Assembly: GCA_964487605.1 (NCBI GenBank)
Contig: CAZARU010000018.1
Coordinates: 1-64,000 of the forward strand
Length of the DNA stretch: 64,000 nt
DNA from: JAJDAH01 sp964487605
Lineage (GTDB): Bacteria > Myxococcota_A > Polyangia > Polyangiales > Polyangiaceae
Direction of reading: 5' to 3'
In this document: positions 16,944 to 26,599 of the stretch, in pieces
Layout of the letters: the number at the start of each line of letters is the position of its first letter
Position numbering within the stretch: the first letter of the stretch is position 1
Position numbers and translations under genes: made by a program
Notes under the pieces: model-generated
The model's database searches: none
The model's input: the letters and a program-made list of their open reading frames with translations, nothing else
Told to the model about the DNA's origin: nothing

Positions 16944-18026
16944 TCAGTCGAGGTCGCCGAGCTCGACGGCGTAGGACACGATCGCCGCGTTGGCGCCGAT
17001 GACCGACAGCGGGTTCCAGGGTGGGGCGACGCCGCCGACGCGGTTGCTGTTGTCGATGACCGCCACGTAGTGGCCCACCGGGAGGGCCACCTTCTGGCGA
17101 ACGGGTACACCCGGCTGCACCGGGAACCCACGGAGGACCGGCCCGGGCGGCGGGGCGAGCGCCGCGCCGCGCTGCAGGCCGTCACGCCAGAGGTCGGCCG
17201 TGCCGCGATGAAGGAGCAGCACGTCCACCGGGGGTCCCTGGACGTGAAACCTGAAGAACAGCGCCTGGTCCTCGTCGGCCACCTCGAAGGGGCCCAGGAA
17301 GTCCACCTGCTGGTTCCTCACCTCCGTCGTTTCGTTCGCGTAAGCGTAGCGCTCGTCGTCCTCCATCGCGAACGGCTTCTTCGGCCGCGCCGGCGGCGCG
17401 AGGTGCCCGAGCGTGAACTCGTCGCCTTCGTCCGTGTGGACGACGGTGAACCCGCTCGTCAGCTTGTTGAGCACGATCTGGTTCCCGAACGTGTTGAACA
17501 TGTAGCCGGCGGGCGTCTTCGAAGCCCAGTCCACCACCGGGTTCTCGACGCTCGCGACGTGGAAGTCCGGCCCCGCCACGGCGCGCGGGTTCGTTGCGTA
17601 CACGTAGGTCGCGTCCTCCTCCATCCGGAAGTCGATCGAGTACTCGACGGCGACGCGACACGAGAACCCCATGCGCCCGGCGACGGGCGTCCAGGCGTAA
17701 CCGGTACCCTCGAAATGGATCGTCACCGTGCGCCGGTTGTCGTCCACGGAGTGGCTGCACGCCGACGGGAAGAAGCGCCCTATGGTGTTGCCCTCCTGGG
17801 TCAGCTTGAGCGGAGCGCTCTTCTTGGTCATCTCCGGACACATGCGCTGAGCCCCGAAGTTCGAGAAGAGCCACCACCGGAGGTTCGGGCTCGCGTTGAC
17901 GGCGCCGCGAAGGCACGGGCAGCCGACCGCAACACCGGCCAGGAGCAGGAGCCCACAGAGCCGAACGGCAGCGCTCACCCGAGCGACGGAGCGGTCCCCG
18001 GACGGCGCCCCGGTCGAGCGGTTCAT
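16944..18026 (-). CDS. Exported lipoprotein of unknown function
   Basis: With ATG 18026 the product is 360 residues and has a signal ending LLLLAGVAVGC, a good lipobox. The mature part is beta-rich with pairs of Cys (CPCLRGAVNAS, MCPEM, FFPSACSH) and conserved-looking stretches such as FEGTGYAWTPVAGRMGFSC and ALPVGHYVAVIDNSNRVG. No family is recognised. A TAGCAT hexamer at 18084-18089 lies ten bases before an in-frame ATG at 18074, which would add a 16-residue Arg-rich tail before the signal; I favour 18026 but the start is uncertain. Confidence 0.6.
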   Translation of the reverse strand: MNRSTGAPSGDRSVARVSAAVRLCGLLLLAGVAVGCPCLRGAVNASPNLRWWLFSNFGAQRMCPEMTKKSAPLKLTQEGNTIGRFFPSACSHSVDDNRRTVTIHFEGTGYAWTPVAGRMGFSCRVAVEYSIDFRMEEDATYVYATNPRAVAGPDFHVASVENPVVDWASKTPAGYMFNTFGNQIVLNKLTSGFTVVHTDEGDEFTLGHLAPPARPKKPFAMEDDERYAYANETTEVRNQQVDFLGPFEVADEDQALFFRFHVQGPPVDVLLLHRGTADLWRDGLQRGAALAPPPGPVLRGFPVQPGVPVRQKVALPVGHYVAVIDNSNRVGGVAPPWNPLSVIGANAAIVSYAVELGDLD

Positions 18027-18087
18027 CCGGGGTTGGACGGTCCGCGGTCTCGCCCGATTCGCCGCCGTCTGCATGCGCACGCCGATG

Positions 18088-19017
18088 CTAGTCCGCCGCC
18101 CTCGAAATCCGTACCGGATTCCCGCCGCCCGAACCGGGTGGCGGCCCCGGCGCGATGGCCCTCGCCACGAGATCGGCCACCACGCCCACGAGCCGGGGAT
18201 CGGCGCCGAGCGCCGGGACGCGCACGAACTCGAGGCCGAGCGCCGCAGCTCGGCCCTTCGCTTCGATGTCGAGGTCGTAGAGCGTCTCGACGTGCTCGGA
18301 CAGGAACCCGATCGGCGAGATCACGACCCTCCGGCCTCCGTCGGCCGCGACGCGCGCGAGCACGTCGTCGAGCAGAGGGCCCACCCACTCCCCTCCCCCG
18401 GCTCCCGCGCTCTGGAACACCAGCTCGTGGGGCCGTCCCACGCGGGAGGCGACCGCCGTCGCGCACGCGCGGAGCTCCTCCACGTAGGGGTCGCCGGCGT
18501 CAATCACGCGGCGGGGTAGGCTGTGCGCCGTGAGGAGCACGCGGGCGTCGGGTGCCTCGCGCAGCGCCGCGGAGACGTCTTCCGCGAACGCCGTGACCAG
18601 CCCGGGGTGCGCCCCCCAGGGTTCGACCACGTCCACGCGCGGTCCGTCCACGGCGTCGCGCGCAGCGCCGACCGCCGCCGCGTAGATGGGCACGCTGAAG
18701 GGCGCCAGCGGGACCACGATCAGTCGGTCGAGCCCCACGCGCACGGCTTCCCGAAGCGCGTCCTCGAGGGAGGCGTCACCAAAGCGCATCCCGACGAGCA
18801 CCGGCAGCGTCGTGGCGACGCCCACGCGCTTCGCGAGCTGAAGCGTGATCCGCAGGAGCGGCGATCCGCCGATGGCCTCGTACCGGCGCCGCATTTCCGC
18901 CACGAGCGACGGGGCGGGAGTCCTGCCGCGGGCGATGGCGGCCAGGAACGCCGGAAGGTCGGCGAGATCCTCCACCGTACCGTGGGCGACCAGGAGCACG
19001 CCGGTGCGCCGAAACAT
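18088..19017 (-). CDS. hemH: Ferrochelatase
   Basis: Inserts ferrous iron into a porphyrin in haem synthesis. The 309-residue protein carries LLTAHSLPRRVIDAGDPYVEEL, with the catalytic His of the family, and VVISPIGFLSEHVETLYDLDIEA, the second family signature with the conserved Glu. ATG 19017 is preferred over 19029, because the latter lies inside a TATGCT -10 element that ends seven bases before 19017. Whether it acts on protoporphyrin or coproporphyrin cannot be told. No other haem gene is adjacent. Confidence 0.92.
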   Translation of the reverse strand: MFRRTGVLLVAHGTVEDLADLPAFLAAIARGRTPAPSLVAEMRRRYEAIGGSPLLRITLQLAKRVGVATTLPVLVGMRFGDASLEDALREAVRVGLDRLIVVPLAPFSVPIYAAAVGAARDAVDGPRVDVVEPWGAHPGLVTAFAEDVSAALREAPDARVLLTAHSLPRRVIDAGDPYVEELRACATAVASRVGRPHELVFQSAGAGGGEWVGPLLDDVLARVAADGGRRVVISPIGFLSEHVETLYDLDIEAKGRAAALGLEFVRVPALGADPRLVGVVADLVARAIAPGPPPGSGGGNPVRISRAAD

Positions 19018-19024
19018 CGGCCTG

Positions 19025-19132
19025 AGCATAGTCCCGGGGCGTCGCCACGGTCTCGGGGCCCCGAAACGAACCGCCGGGCGAAGTCACGCCCCTCCAAACA
19101 CGGTAGGAACCCGGGGGGCGCGGTACTAGCCT
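19025..19132. promoter_or_regulatory. Divergent -10 elements for hemH and the SDR gene
   Basis: Minus strand TATGCT (19030-19025) ends seven bases before the hemH ATG. Plus strand TAGCCT (19127-19132) ends six bases before ATG 19139. Both predict leaderless transcripts. Confidence 0.5.
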
Positions 19133-19138
19133 CGCGCC

Positions 19139-19903
19139 ATGTCCCTGATTCACCTCGAAGACAAGGTCGCCATCGTCAGCGGTGCCTCTCGCGGCATCGG
19201 AGAAGCCATCGCCCTCGCGTTCGCGGACGCCGGCGCGAAGGTCGTGGTCTCGAGTCGGAAGCTGGAGGGCGTCACCGCGGTGGCGGAGAAGATCCGGGCG
19301 AGGGGCGGCGTCGCGGAGCCCATGGCGGCGCACGTGGGACAGGTCGAGGCGTGCGAGACGCTCATCGGGAGCGTCGTCGCGAAGTTCGGCGCGGCACACG
19401 TCCTGGTGAACTGCGCCGGTACGAACCCGTACTTCGGACCCATCGTGGCCGCCGATCTCGGGGCGTACGACAAGACGTTCGAGGTGAACCTCCGCGGCGC
19501 CTTCATCCTGTCACAGCGCTTCGCTCGACACGTGATGGATGCGAAGGCGACGGGTTCGATCGTCAACATCACGAGTGTTGCCGGCCTCCGCGCGGCGCAG
19601 ATGCAAGGCATCTACGGCATGACCAAGGCGGCCATGATCTCCATGACCCAGACCATGGCGCTCGAGCTCGGCAGGTCGGGGATCCGCGTCAACGCCATCG
19701 CTCCGGGCCTCGTGGAGACGCGCCTGGCGTCCGCCCTCACTTCGAGTCCCGATCTGGTCGCCCACGTCAACGAGCGCACGTGCCTGGGACGGATCGCCCA
19801 GCCCGAGGAACTGGCCGGCGCGGCGCTGTTTCTCGCGAGCGACGCGGCCTCCTTCGTCACGGGGCAGTGCCTCGCCGTGGACGGCGGTTTCACCGCTCTC
19901 TGA
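19139..19903 (+). CDS. Short-chain dehydrogenase/reductase
   Basis: A 254-residue NAD(P)-dependent oxidoreductase of the classical SDR type: cofactor motif SGASRGIG (14-21), NCAG (91-94), catalytic Ser146 in NITSVAG, Tyr159 and Lys163 in YGMTK, and the C-terminal GQCLAVDGGF. The substrate is unknown; the sequence is FabG/DHRS4-like but has no fatty-acid gene near it. Transcription probably starts at its ATG. Confidence 0.92.
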   Translation: MSLIHLEDKVAIVSGASRGIGEAIALAFADAGAKVVVSSRKLEGVTAVAEKIRARGGVAEPMAAHVGQVEACETLIGSVVAKFGAAHVLVNCAGTNPYFGPIVAADLGAYDKTFEVNLRGAFILSQRFARHVMDAKATGSIVNITSVAGLRAAQMQGIYGMTKAAMISMTQTMALELGRSGIRVNAIAPGLVETRLASALTSSPDLVAHVNERTCLGRIAQPEELAGAALFLASDAASFVTGQCLAVDGGFTAL

Positions 19904-19938
19904 GCCCGCGGACCCCTGGCGGATCTGCCGGAGGGCGC

Positions 19939-19944
19939 TAGGGT
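19939..19944 (+). promoter_or_regulatory. -10 element TAGGGT
   Basis: Ends seven bases before ATG 19952; a weak CTGGCG lies 17 bases further upstream. Confidence 0.4.
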
Positions 19945-19951
19945 TCCCGGG

Positions 19952-20725
19952 ATGCGAGTCCTCGCCCTCGCCGCAGCCCTCGTCGGAGCGGTTCCCGCGA
20001 CGGCGTTCGCCGCACCGCCGGCGGGCAGCCTCGACGAACCGCCCCGCGTCTCGCCACTCTCCCATCGCGGCGCCGTGGCGCGGGCGACCCTGACGGTGAC
20101 CCGCACCGGCTGCGCCGCCTTCCTCGCTGGCGCCCCGGACGTGCTGGTGACCGCCGCTCACTGCGTCCTCGAGGGCGAGGATCACGTCGCCGTCCGGACC
20201 GCGGGACGCGCCAGGCACTCCGCAACCATCGAGCACCTCGATCGCGACGCGGATCTGGCGGTGCTGCGCCTCGCGGCGCCCCTCGACGTCGAGCCGCTGC
20301 ACCTCGCGGAGCGCGAGCCGTCACCCGGGGACGAAGTGCTCTTCGTGGGACACGCCGGGCGGCGCACCAGGCCGCAGCTCGCGCGCGTGGAGCGCGTTGG
20401 GCAGTGCCCTTCGCTCCCGGCCGTCGACCGCGCGGTCTTCACGACGTTGGACGCGCGCCCGGGCGACTCGGGCTCGCCGCTCGTGAATGACGCCGGTGAG
20501 GTCGTGGGACTGGTCCACGGGGGCACGCGGTGCCACATCGCCGCGCCCGTCACGCCGCTGCTCGCGGTGCTCGGCCAGGCGCCCGCGGCGCCTGCGAGCC
20601 CTCCCGTGGCGGCGAAGCCCGGCGGGAGCCGCTTCGAGGCAGGTCCCTTCGTCGTCGAGGAGACGACGAACGGCTTTCGCCTCACGTGGTCGTTCCGCAA
20701 GACGTTTCGCTTCGCGTTCGACTGA
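19952..20725 (+). CDS. Secreted trypsin-like serine protease
   Basis: A 257-residue S1-type protease with signal peptide (cleavage near TAFA/AP at 20) and an intact triad: His70 in VTAAHC, Asp101 in DADLAVLRL, Ser173 in RPGDSGSPLV. There is no clear zymogen IVGG start, and the mature domain is short. A C-terminal extension of about 45 residues (PAAPASPPVAAKPGG, then a beta-rich end) may be a small binding or anchoring module. Substrate is unknown. Confidence 0.85.
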   Translation: MRVLALAAALVGAVPATAFAAPPAGSLDEPPRVSPLSHRGAVARATLTVTRTGCAAFLAGAPDVLVTAAHCVLEGEDHVAVRTAGRARHSATIEHLDRDADLAVLRLAAPLDVEPLHLAEREPSPGDEVLFVGHAGRRTRPQLARVERVGQCPSLPAVDRAVFTTLDARPGDSGSPLVNDAGEVVGLVHGGTRCHIAAPVTPLLAVLGQAPAAPASPPVAAKPGGSRFEAGPFVVEETTNGFRLTWSFRKTFRFAFD

Positions 20726-20760
20726 AGCGCTCGCCCTGCGGCCTCGTGGCGCGCCGAGGG

Positions 20761-22377
20761 TCAGTCGCTGGCCAGGTAGGGGTAGCGCCAGTCGGTGGCG
20801 GGCGCATGGGTTTCCTTGACCGTCCGCGAGGACACCCACCTCCACAGGTTCTGGGCACTGCCGGCCTTGTCGTTGGTGCCCGACGCGCGACCCCCACCGA
20901 AGGGCTGCTGGCCCACGACGGCCCCGGTGGGCTTGTCGTTCAGGTAGAAGTTGCCCGCGGCGAACCTCAGACGCCGCGACAGGTCGTCGAGGGCCGAGCG
21001 GTCCTCGCCGAACACGGCCCCCGTCAGCGCGTAGCCACTCGTCCGGTCGCACAGCGACACGGCATCGTCGAGGGTCGAATCGTCGTACACCCAGACCGCG
21101 ACCACGGGGCCGAAGATCTCTTCCCGCATGAACCGGTGCACGGGATCCGTCACCTCGACGAGCGTCGGCTCGACGAAGAACCCCTCGTCGGCGCTGGCGC
21201 CTCCGCCTGCGATGATCCGACAGGCCGGGTCGGTCCGCGCGAACTCGAGGCATCCCCGGATCCTGTCGAAGGCCCCCCGGTCGATCACGGCGCCCATGAA
21301 GCAGGAGAAGTCGGCCGGGTCTCCCACGCGCAGCTCGGCGATCATCGCGCGGAGCCGCTCCTCCAGCGCGGGCCAGAGGGACCGAGGGACGTAGATCCGT
21401 GAGGCGGCCGAGCACTTCTGCCCCTGGTACTCGTAGCCGCCTCGAACGATCGCCACGGCGAGCGCGTCGAGGTTCGCCGACGGATGGGCGAAGATGAAGT
21501 CCTTGCCGCCCGTCTCGCCGACGATGCGCGGGTACGATCGGTAGCGGCCGATCCCCTCCCCGATGGCGCGCCAGAGGGCGCGGAACACCTCGGTCGAACC
21601 CGTGTAGTGCAGACCGCCGAAGTCGGGGTCGTCGAACGCCACTCGCGTGACGCTGACCGGATCCCCCTGGACCAGGTTGATGACTCCCGGGGGAAGTCCC
21701 GCCTCGACGAGCAGCGCCATGACGAAGTGAGCCGACAGGGCCGCCTTGGGGGACGGCTTCCAGAGGACCGTGTTTCCCAGGAGCGCCGGGGCCGTCGGCA
21801 GGTTCCCGGCGATCGCCGTGAAGTTGAACGGCGTCACCGCGTACACGAACCCGTCGAGCGGGCGCAGCTCCGCGCGGTTGGTCACGCCCGGCACCGAGAG
21901 CGGTTGCTCCTCGGCCATGCGCGCCGCGAACGCCACGTTGAACCGCAAGAAGTCGATCAGCTCGCAGGCAGAGTCTATCTCCGCCTGGTGCGGTGTCTTG
22001 CTCTGCCCGAGCAGCGTGGCTGCATTCAGCCGCTGGCGCCAGGGACCTGCCAGCAGGTCCGCGGCGCGCGAGAAGACGACGCTGCGGTCGCTCTGCGAAA
22101 GCGCCGCCCACTCGTGCCGGGCACGACGGCACGCCTGTATGGCGGCGACCACGTCGCCAGGCGTCCCGGAGTGCACGTTGCCGAGCACCAGCGCGTGGCG
22201 GTGCGGCGCGGTCAGCGGAGCCGTCGTTCCACCCACGGCCGCGCCATCGACGAACTGCGTCAGGTCCCGGCAATCCGAAGAGAGCTCGCCGATTGCCTCG
22301 CGCAGCGCTCCCCGCTCCGGCGAGCCGGGCGCGTACGAGAGGACCGGCTCGTTCGCCGGCAGCGCGACGGAAGTCAC
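20761..22377 (-). CDS. pruA: 1-pyrroline-5-carboxylate dehydrogenase
   Basis: Oxidises glutamate semialdehyde to glutamate in proline catabolism. The 538-residue product is a full-length group-1 P5CDH: FVYAVTPFNFTAIAGNLP, GNTVLWKPSPKA, active-site region IVGETGGKDFIF with the catalytic Cys in YEYQGQKCSAASR, and EIFGPVVAVWVYDD with QQPFGGGRASGTNDKAG. GTG 22377 is supported by TAGACT six bases upstream. No proline dehydrogenase gene is adjacent. Confidence 0.95.
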   Translation of the reverse strand: MTSVALPANEPVLSYAPGSPERGALREAIGELSSDCRDLTQFVDGAAVGGTTAPLTAPHRHALVLGNVHSGTPGDVVAAIQACRRARHEWAALSQSDRSVVFSRAADLLAGPWRQRLNAATLLGQSKTPHQAEIDSACELIDFLRFNVAFAARMAEEQPLSVPGVTNRAELRPLDGFVYAVTPFNFTAIAGNLPTAPALLGNTVLWKPSPKAALSAHFVMALLVEAGLPPGVINLVQGDPVSVTRVAFDDPDFGGLHYTGSTEVFRALWRAIGEGIGRYRSYPRIVGETGGKDFIFAHPSANLDALAVAIVRGGYEYQGQKCSAASRIYVPRSLWPALEERLRAMIAELRVGDPADFSCFMGAVIDRGAFDRIRGCLEFARTDPACRIIAGGGASADEGFFVEPTLVEVTDPVHRFMREEIFGPVVAVWVYDDSTLDDAVSLCDRTSGYALTGAVFGEDRSALDDLSRRLRFAAGNFYLNDKPTGAVVGQQPFGGGRASGTNDKAGSAQNLWRWVSSRTVKETHAPATDWRYPYLASD

Positions 22378-22383
22378 CTCGCG

Positions 22384-22554
22384 AGTCTATCAAATCGGTC
22401 GGCTCGTCTGCGGCCGAGCGGCCGGGGTCGCGCGGTCGCACGGTGCGCGACCTCGCACGCTCGCGAGCCTCGCGGGGCCCCGAATGCGGCGGGTTTCCCA
22501 CGCCATTCGGGGCTCGAAACGAACGCGCCCGACACGGTGACGAAACGCTAGACT
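22384..22554. promoter_or_regulatory. Divergent -10 elements for pruA and the kinase gene
   Basis: TAGACT on the minus strand (22389-22384) ends six bases before the pruA GTG. The same hexamer on the plus strand (22549-22554) ends 11 bases before GTG 22566. No -35 boxes are clear. Confidence 0.45.
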
Positions 22555-22565
22555 CGCCACCTCCC

Positions 22566-25500
22566 GTGCCCTCCCGCATCGATTCGGTCGAAGCGCTCGC
22601 CGCGCTCCCGCGCATCGCGGACCCGACGGAGCAACGCGCGACGTGGCGCCGCGCGGTGGCTGCCCTCGGGCGCCTCCTGCGCGTCGATGGCCCACCGCCC
22701 CTGGACCGTCTCGCCCCCGAGCAGCTCGTGGCGGCGGCGAAGACCGCCCTCGGCCGCGGCCTCGCCGACGAGCTCGACTGGATCGCCCCCGGGGCCGCAG
22801 CCGTGGCGCTCTACGAGCTGACCTCCGCGCTTCCCCACGGCAGCCCGGAGCGACGCGACTTCGGGCGTCGGGTGCTCTCCCGACTCTACGAGGGCGACGC
22901 CAGCACCTTCGCGGCGGCCGCGACGCGCATGGCGATGCTCAACGCGAAGCCGCTCGAAGCCGCGACCATGGCGGCGCGCATCGGGCTGGTGCTGGACCTG
23001 CCCATGGGCACCGAGGTGCACGCCGACGCGCTGGCGTACGTGCTGGTGACGCGCCGCGAGCTGTTCGAGACGTGGCTGCTCGGGCCCTCCACGGGAACGC
23101 TCCCCGCGCGCAGGCTCTGCGCCCTCACCGTGGAACGCGCCGCGCGCGAGGGTGTACGACGCTTCATGGAGGGCGACCCGCACCCGAGGCTCATCTTCCG
23201 GTCGGACCCGATACTGCCGCTGATGCGGCAGCTGCTGGCCGACAGGGAGCCCCTGGTGTGGCGCCACGCCGCAGTCGCGCGCGGCCTGCTGTCCAGCATC
23301 GACCCCCTGCATCGCGAGAACGTGGAGGAGTCCCTCGACCCTTCGCTCGATCCTGGCAACTGGCGACGGGCCGCCGTCTCGCTCGTCGCCGCCATGACGA
23401 ACGACCCCACGACGGGCTTGAAGCACTGCCGCGGCCTCCTGAAGGGCGAGATCCCGAAGCGGGATCCCGGCGTGACGGCGACGATGATCTGGGGGCTTCC
23501 CCGGGTCGTGGAAGCTGAGCCCGACGCCGCCGAGGAGCTGCTCGAGCTGCTGTGTGCCAGCCGCCGCCCGGACGTCGCCGAGGCGGTCGCCATGCTGCTT
23601 CGCGAGCGCGCCCGACCGGAGTTCGGGCGCCGGGCGGCGGAGCTGGCCATGGACTCCCTTCGCTCCGCGACGGGCACGGAGCACCAGGCGCTGCTGGCCA
23701 CGTTCGACGCCGCCCTGGCCAACCCGGACGACCCGAACTCCGACACGGGCGTCTTCGGATCCGTGCGCCGCGCACTCGTCGCGTTCGAAGTCCGCGGCGC
23801 GAAGGAAGCGCACATCGCAGCCGTCGAAGCCCTTGGTGCCGCAAACCGCGTCATGGACGGCGTGTCCGCGCTGTCTGCTCACGGCGAGGCGGACGATCCC
23901 GACCTCCTCGCGCTGCTGATGGATCTCGACGCGGGCGTGCTCGAGCGCGCGCGCCTGGCCCACCTGCTCCTCTTGGCTCGCCGCCCCGGCGACACGGATG
24001 CCACGGTCCCCGAGCTGCGTGCCTTCCACAACCGGGTCGGCTCGTGGCTGGTGGATCAGGAGGCGCGGGCCGAGAGAACCCAGGCGACGGATGGCATGGT
24101 CGTCGCGCGCCAGCGCCGCCTGAAGGCCCTGCTCCACCTGCTGGACACGGAGAGCGAGCCGCACGCCGAGGCGGACGCGGTCGTCGAACGCTCCCAGGAG
24201 CTCGCGCGGCGCGCGACGCGTGTGCTCATCGAGAGCATCTCCGCGGGCGGCGACGTGCGCGTGCACCGGATCTCCTGCGCCGCCCTCGCGCGGAGCTTCG
24301 ACGCGCTGGTGCGCGAAGGCGTCGCCGACGCCAGCGACGTATTCCTGGTCGTCGCGCGTCGGGTGACGGACTCCGATGGCGTCGCCGCCATCGCCGCGGG
24401 CTCCACGAACCCGGACGTCACGCTGGCCCTGGAGAGCCACGCACGCTTCCTGCGCGCCGTGGCGCCCGGCGCGGTGGAGTCGCTGGCCCTCGGGTCGTTC
24501 GATCCCGCGGCGTTCTCCCGGGACATACGCCGCGGCGAGGAGATCCGGGTCGCCCGCGGGCTCATCGAGCTGAGCCAGGGCCTCGGCGCCGGCGGCTCGT
24601 ATCGCGGCGAGGCCGTGCGACACGTGGTGCTGCACCTCGGGCGTGCCCTCGAGGCTATCGCCTCGGCTCGCTCGCTCCGCGACCTGGTCGATCCCGGCGG
24701 CGCCTACGACCCGCTGGGAGAGCTCGAGGACACCATCGACTCCTTTCGACGACTCGAGACCGCCGCAGAGCGTCGCGTGCTGTCGGACGACGACGCCAAC
24801 ATCGACGTCGTCGCCGACGTGGCGCGGCTGGCGGTGCTCGTCGCGCGAACCGTGACGTCGGGCGTCCCGCCGAACGCCAAGCAGATTGGCATGGCCATCG
24901 GCGAGCTCACCCGCGCGCTCCCCGACTCCATCGCGGCCGCCGCCGCGGAGGTGCTGGTGCGCGTCGACGGCCTCCCCGTCGAGACGCCGCAGGACGAAGC
25001 CCTGGCGATTCCCCTTCAGCAGCAGCGCGCCGCGCTGCCCGACTGGATGCTCCCTCGCCGCGTGGTGGGGGCGTTCTACGTCGTGCGCCCGCTCGGAGCC
25101 GGTGGAGGCGCTTCGGTGTTCGTCGCCCGTCGCGTGGAGGAGCGGCGCGACCCGACCGCGGAGTCCTTCGCGCTGAAGGTGCCAGAGTACGACCCGAGCA
25201 CGGCGCGCAGCCTCTCCGAGCAGGAGTTCTTCGACCTCTTTCGCAGCGAGGCCGGCGCGCTGCTCGGTCTCCCATCCCACCCGAACCTCGCGCGTTTCGT
25301 GACCTTCGATCTGTCGGCGCGACCGAAGCCGATCCTCGTGATGGAGCTCATCAAGGGCACGTCGCTCGACCGCGCGCTCCGGAATCGAGCCCTCACCACC
25401 GATCTGGTCTTCACGTACCTGGACGGCATCCTGGCCGGTCTCGAGGCCATGCACGGCGCCGGCGTGGGACACCTGGACATGAAGCCCTCCAACGTGATCG

Positions 25501-25958
25501 TGCGTCCCGACGCGACGCCGGTGCTGGTGGACTTCGGCCTCAGCGGGCGCCACCTCCGACCCGGCTGCGGCACTCTCGAGTACACGGCGCCGGAAATTCT
25601 CGGCATCGTGCCGGAAGGTCACGAGCCCGTGCCCATGGATGCGGACGTCTACGCGTTCGCATGCACGGCGTTCGAGCTCCTCACGGGCGTGATCCTCCTC
25701 GATGCCGACGACGAGATGGCGCTCGTGACCAAGCACATCCAGCACGATGGGTGGCCCGAGGCTCTCGCGGATCTCGCGGAGGAGCCCCACCTCACGGACC
25801 TGGCGCGCGTGTTCGCCGCGTGCCTGCGACGCGACCCGCGCAACCGCCCCGGGGTCACCGACGTGCGGGAGATGCTCTCGGGGGTCGCGCCGGCGTTGCG
25901 CGACCACCCCTGGCCCCTCCGCGCGAGGCGCTCGTCCAACCCGCACCTCCGGGCGTGA
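22566..25958 (+). CDS. Large helical-repeat protein with C-terminal Ser/Thr protein kinase domain
   Basis: An 1130-residue cytoplasmic protein. About the first 825 residues are Ala/Leu/Arg-rich helices of HEAT/ARM-like appearance (for example LEAATMAARIGLVLDLP and VWRHAAVARGLLSS), with no recognised enzyme. The kinase starts near 830: glycine loop LGAGGGASVF, ALKVP lysine, catalytic GHLDMKPSNV (His969, Asp971), DFGLSGRH, then the YTAPE activation end. HLD replaces the more usual HRD, which should still be active. Fusing the kinase to the C-terminus of a long scaffold is unusual; most bacterial kinases of this type have it at the N-terminus. The next gene overlaps the stop by one base. Confidence 0.85.
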   Translation: MPSRIDSVEALAALPRIADPTEQRATWRRAVAALGRLLRVDGPPPLDRLAPEQLVAAAKTALGRGLADELDWIAPGAAAVALYELTSALPHGSPERRDFGRRVLSRLYEGDASTFAAAATRMAMLNAKPLEAATMAARIGLVLDLPMGTEVHADALAYVLVTRRELFETWLLGPSTGTLPARRLCALTVERAAREGVRRFMEGDPHPRLIFRSDPILPLMRQLLADREPLVWRHAAVARGLLSSIDPLHRENVEESLDPSLDPGNWRRAAVSLVAAMTNDPTTGLKHCRGLLKGEIPKRDPGVTATMIWGLPRVVEAEPDAAEELLELLCASRRPDVAEAVAMLLRERARPEFGRRAAELAMDSLRSATGTEHQALLATFDAALANPDDPNSDTGVFGSVRRALVAFEVRGAKEAHIAAVEALGAANRVMDGVSALSAHGEADDPDLLALLMDLDAGVLERARLAHLLLLARRPGDTDATVPELRAFHNRVGSWLVDQEARAERTQATDGMVVARQRRLKALLHLLDTESEPHAEADAVVERSQELARRATRVLIESISAGGDVRVHRISCAALARSFDALVREGVADASDVFLVVARRVTDSDGVAAIAAGSTNPDVTLALESHARFLRAVAPGAVESLALGSFDPAAFSRDIRRGEEIRVARGLIELSQGLGAGGSYRGEAVRHVVLHLGRALEAIASARSLRDLVDPGGAYDPLGELEDTIDSFRRLETAAERRVLSDDDANIDVVADVARLAVLVARTVTSGVPPNAKQIGMAIGELTRALPDSIAAAAAEVLVRVDGLPVETPQDEALAIPLQQQRAALPDWMLPRRVVGAFYVVRPLGAGGGASVFVARRVEERRDPTAESFALKVPEYDPSTARSLSEQEFFDLFRSEAGALLGLPSHPNLARFVTFDLSARPKPILVMELIKGTSLDRALRNRALTTDLVFTYLDGILAGLEAMHGAGVGHLDMKPSNVIVRPDATPVLVDFGLSGRHLRPGCGTLEYTAPEILGIVPEGHEPVPMDADVYAFACTAFELLTGVILLDADDEMALVTKHIQHDGWPEALADLAEEPHLTDLARVFAACLRRDPRNRPGVTDVREMLSGVAPALRDHPWPLRARRSSNPHLRA

Positions 25959-26512
25959 TGTGCTCGCGTGCTCTAACCGTCGTCGTCGCGACGATGACCT
26001 TCGGCTGCCGAGAGCCCGCGACCGAGGTGATTCAGGTGGTGACGGGAGCTGGCGAGGGCGCGCGCGTCTCGTTCGTCCCGAAGCACGGCCTGGCGACGTA
26101 CCTGGAGCTTCCGCCACGCAAGCACGAACTGACGATCACGCTCGCCGAAGAGGACGCCTCGTGCGACCGCTTCGTGCCCCCCGGGGACGGCAAGACGACG
26201 GTGACGGCGACGCTCGTCTTGCCACCGGGAGTCGAGCCGTCTCCCGGAGCGTTCCCCGCGGGCCGTGCCGACGCCGATGACGGCGGTGTCGCGGCGGCCT
26301 ACGTCGTACCGACGGCACGCGTCGGGCGGACGAGCCACCTCTTCCAGCCCGGAGGCGCGCTGCGCCTCGAGAAGGTCGGTTTGAACGTGGGCGACCGCAT
26401 CGTCGGCGTGCTCGCCTTCTCGTTCGCCGGCGACGAGGCACACGCCGCGACGAGCATGGACGGCAGGTTCGTCGCGACGCTCTGCCGAGCGTCACGGGCC
26501 CCTTCCCCCTGA
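25958..26512 (+). CDS. Probable lipoprotein coupled to the kinase gene
   Basis: A 184-residue protein starting at ATG 25958 within TGATG of the upstream stop, hence translationally coupled. The N-terminus MCSRALTVVVATMTFGC looks like a lipoprotein signal with a slightly weak lipobox (TFGC). The mature part is beta-rich (ELTITLAEEDASC, TTVTATLVLPPGVEP, GDRIVGVLAFSF). No family is recognised. Its coupling to the kinase suggests a functional link, which is an inference. Confidence 0.6.
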   Translation: MCSRALTVVVATMTFGCREPATEVIQVVTGAGEGARVSFVPKHGLATYLELPPRKHELTITLAEEDASCDRFVPPGDGKTTVTATLVLPPGVEPSPGAFPAGRADADDGGVAAAYVVPTARVGRTSHLFQPGGALRLEKVGLNVGDRIVGVLAFSFAGDEAHAATSMDGRFVATLCRASRAPSP

Positions 26513-26599
26513 GCCTCGCTGGATCGACGGGATTTCCGCGGGTCCGTCGGCTCCTCCCTCAGGACGCCCAAGTTTGTTAGGTTCGGCCCCGGACGACCC

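Noticed and set aside
22548..26117. Very long open frame antisense to the scaffold-kinase gene
   Set aside because: It mirrors the codon structure of the sense gene in a GC-rich genome; the sense frame has kinase motifs, the antisense product is Arg/His-rich without any motif.
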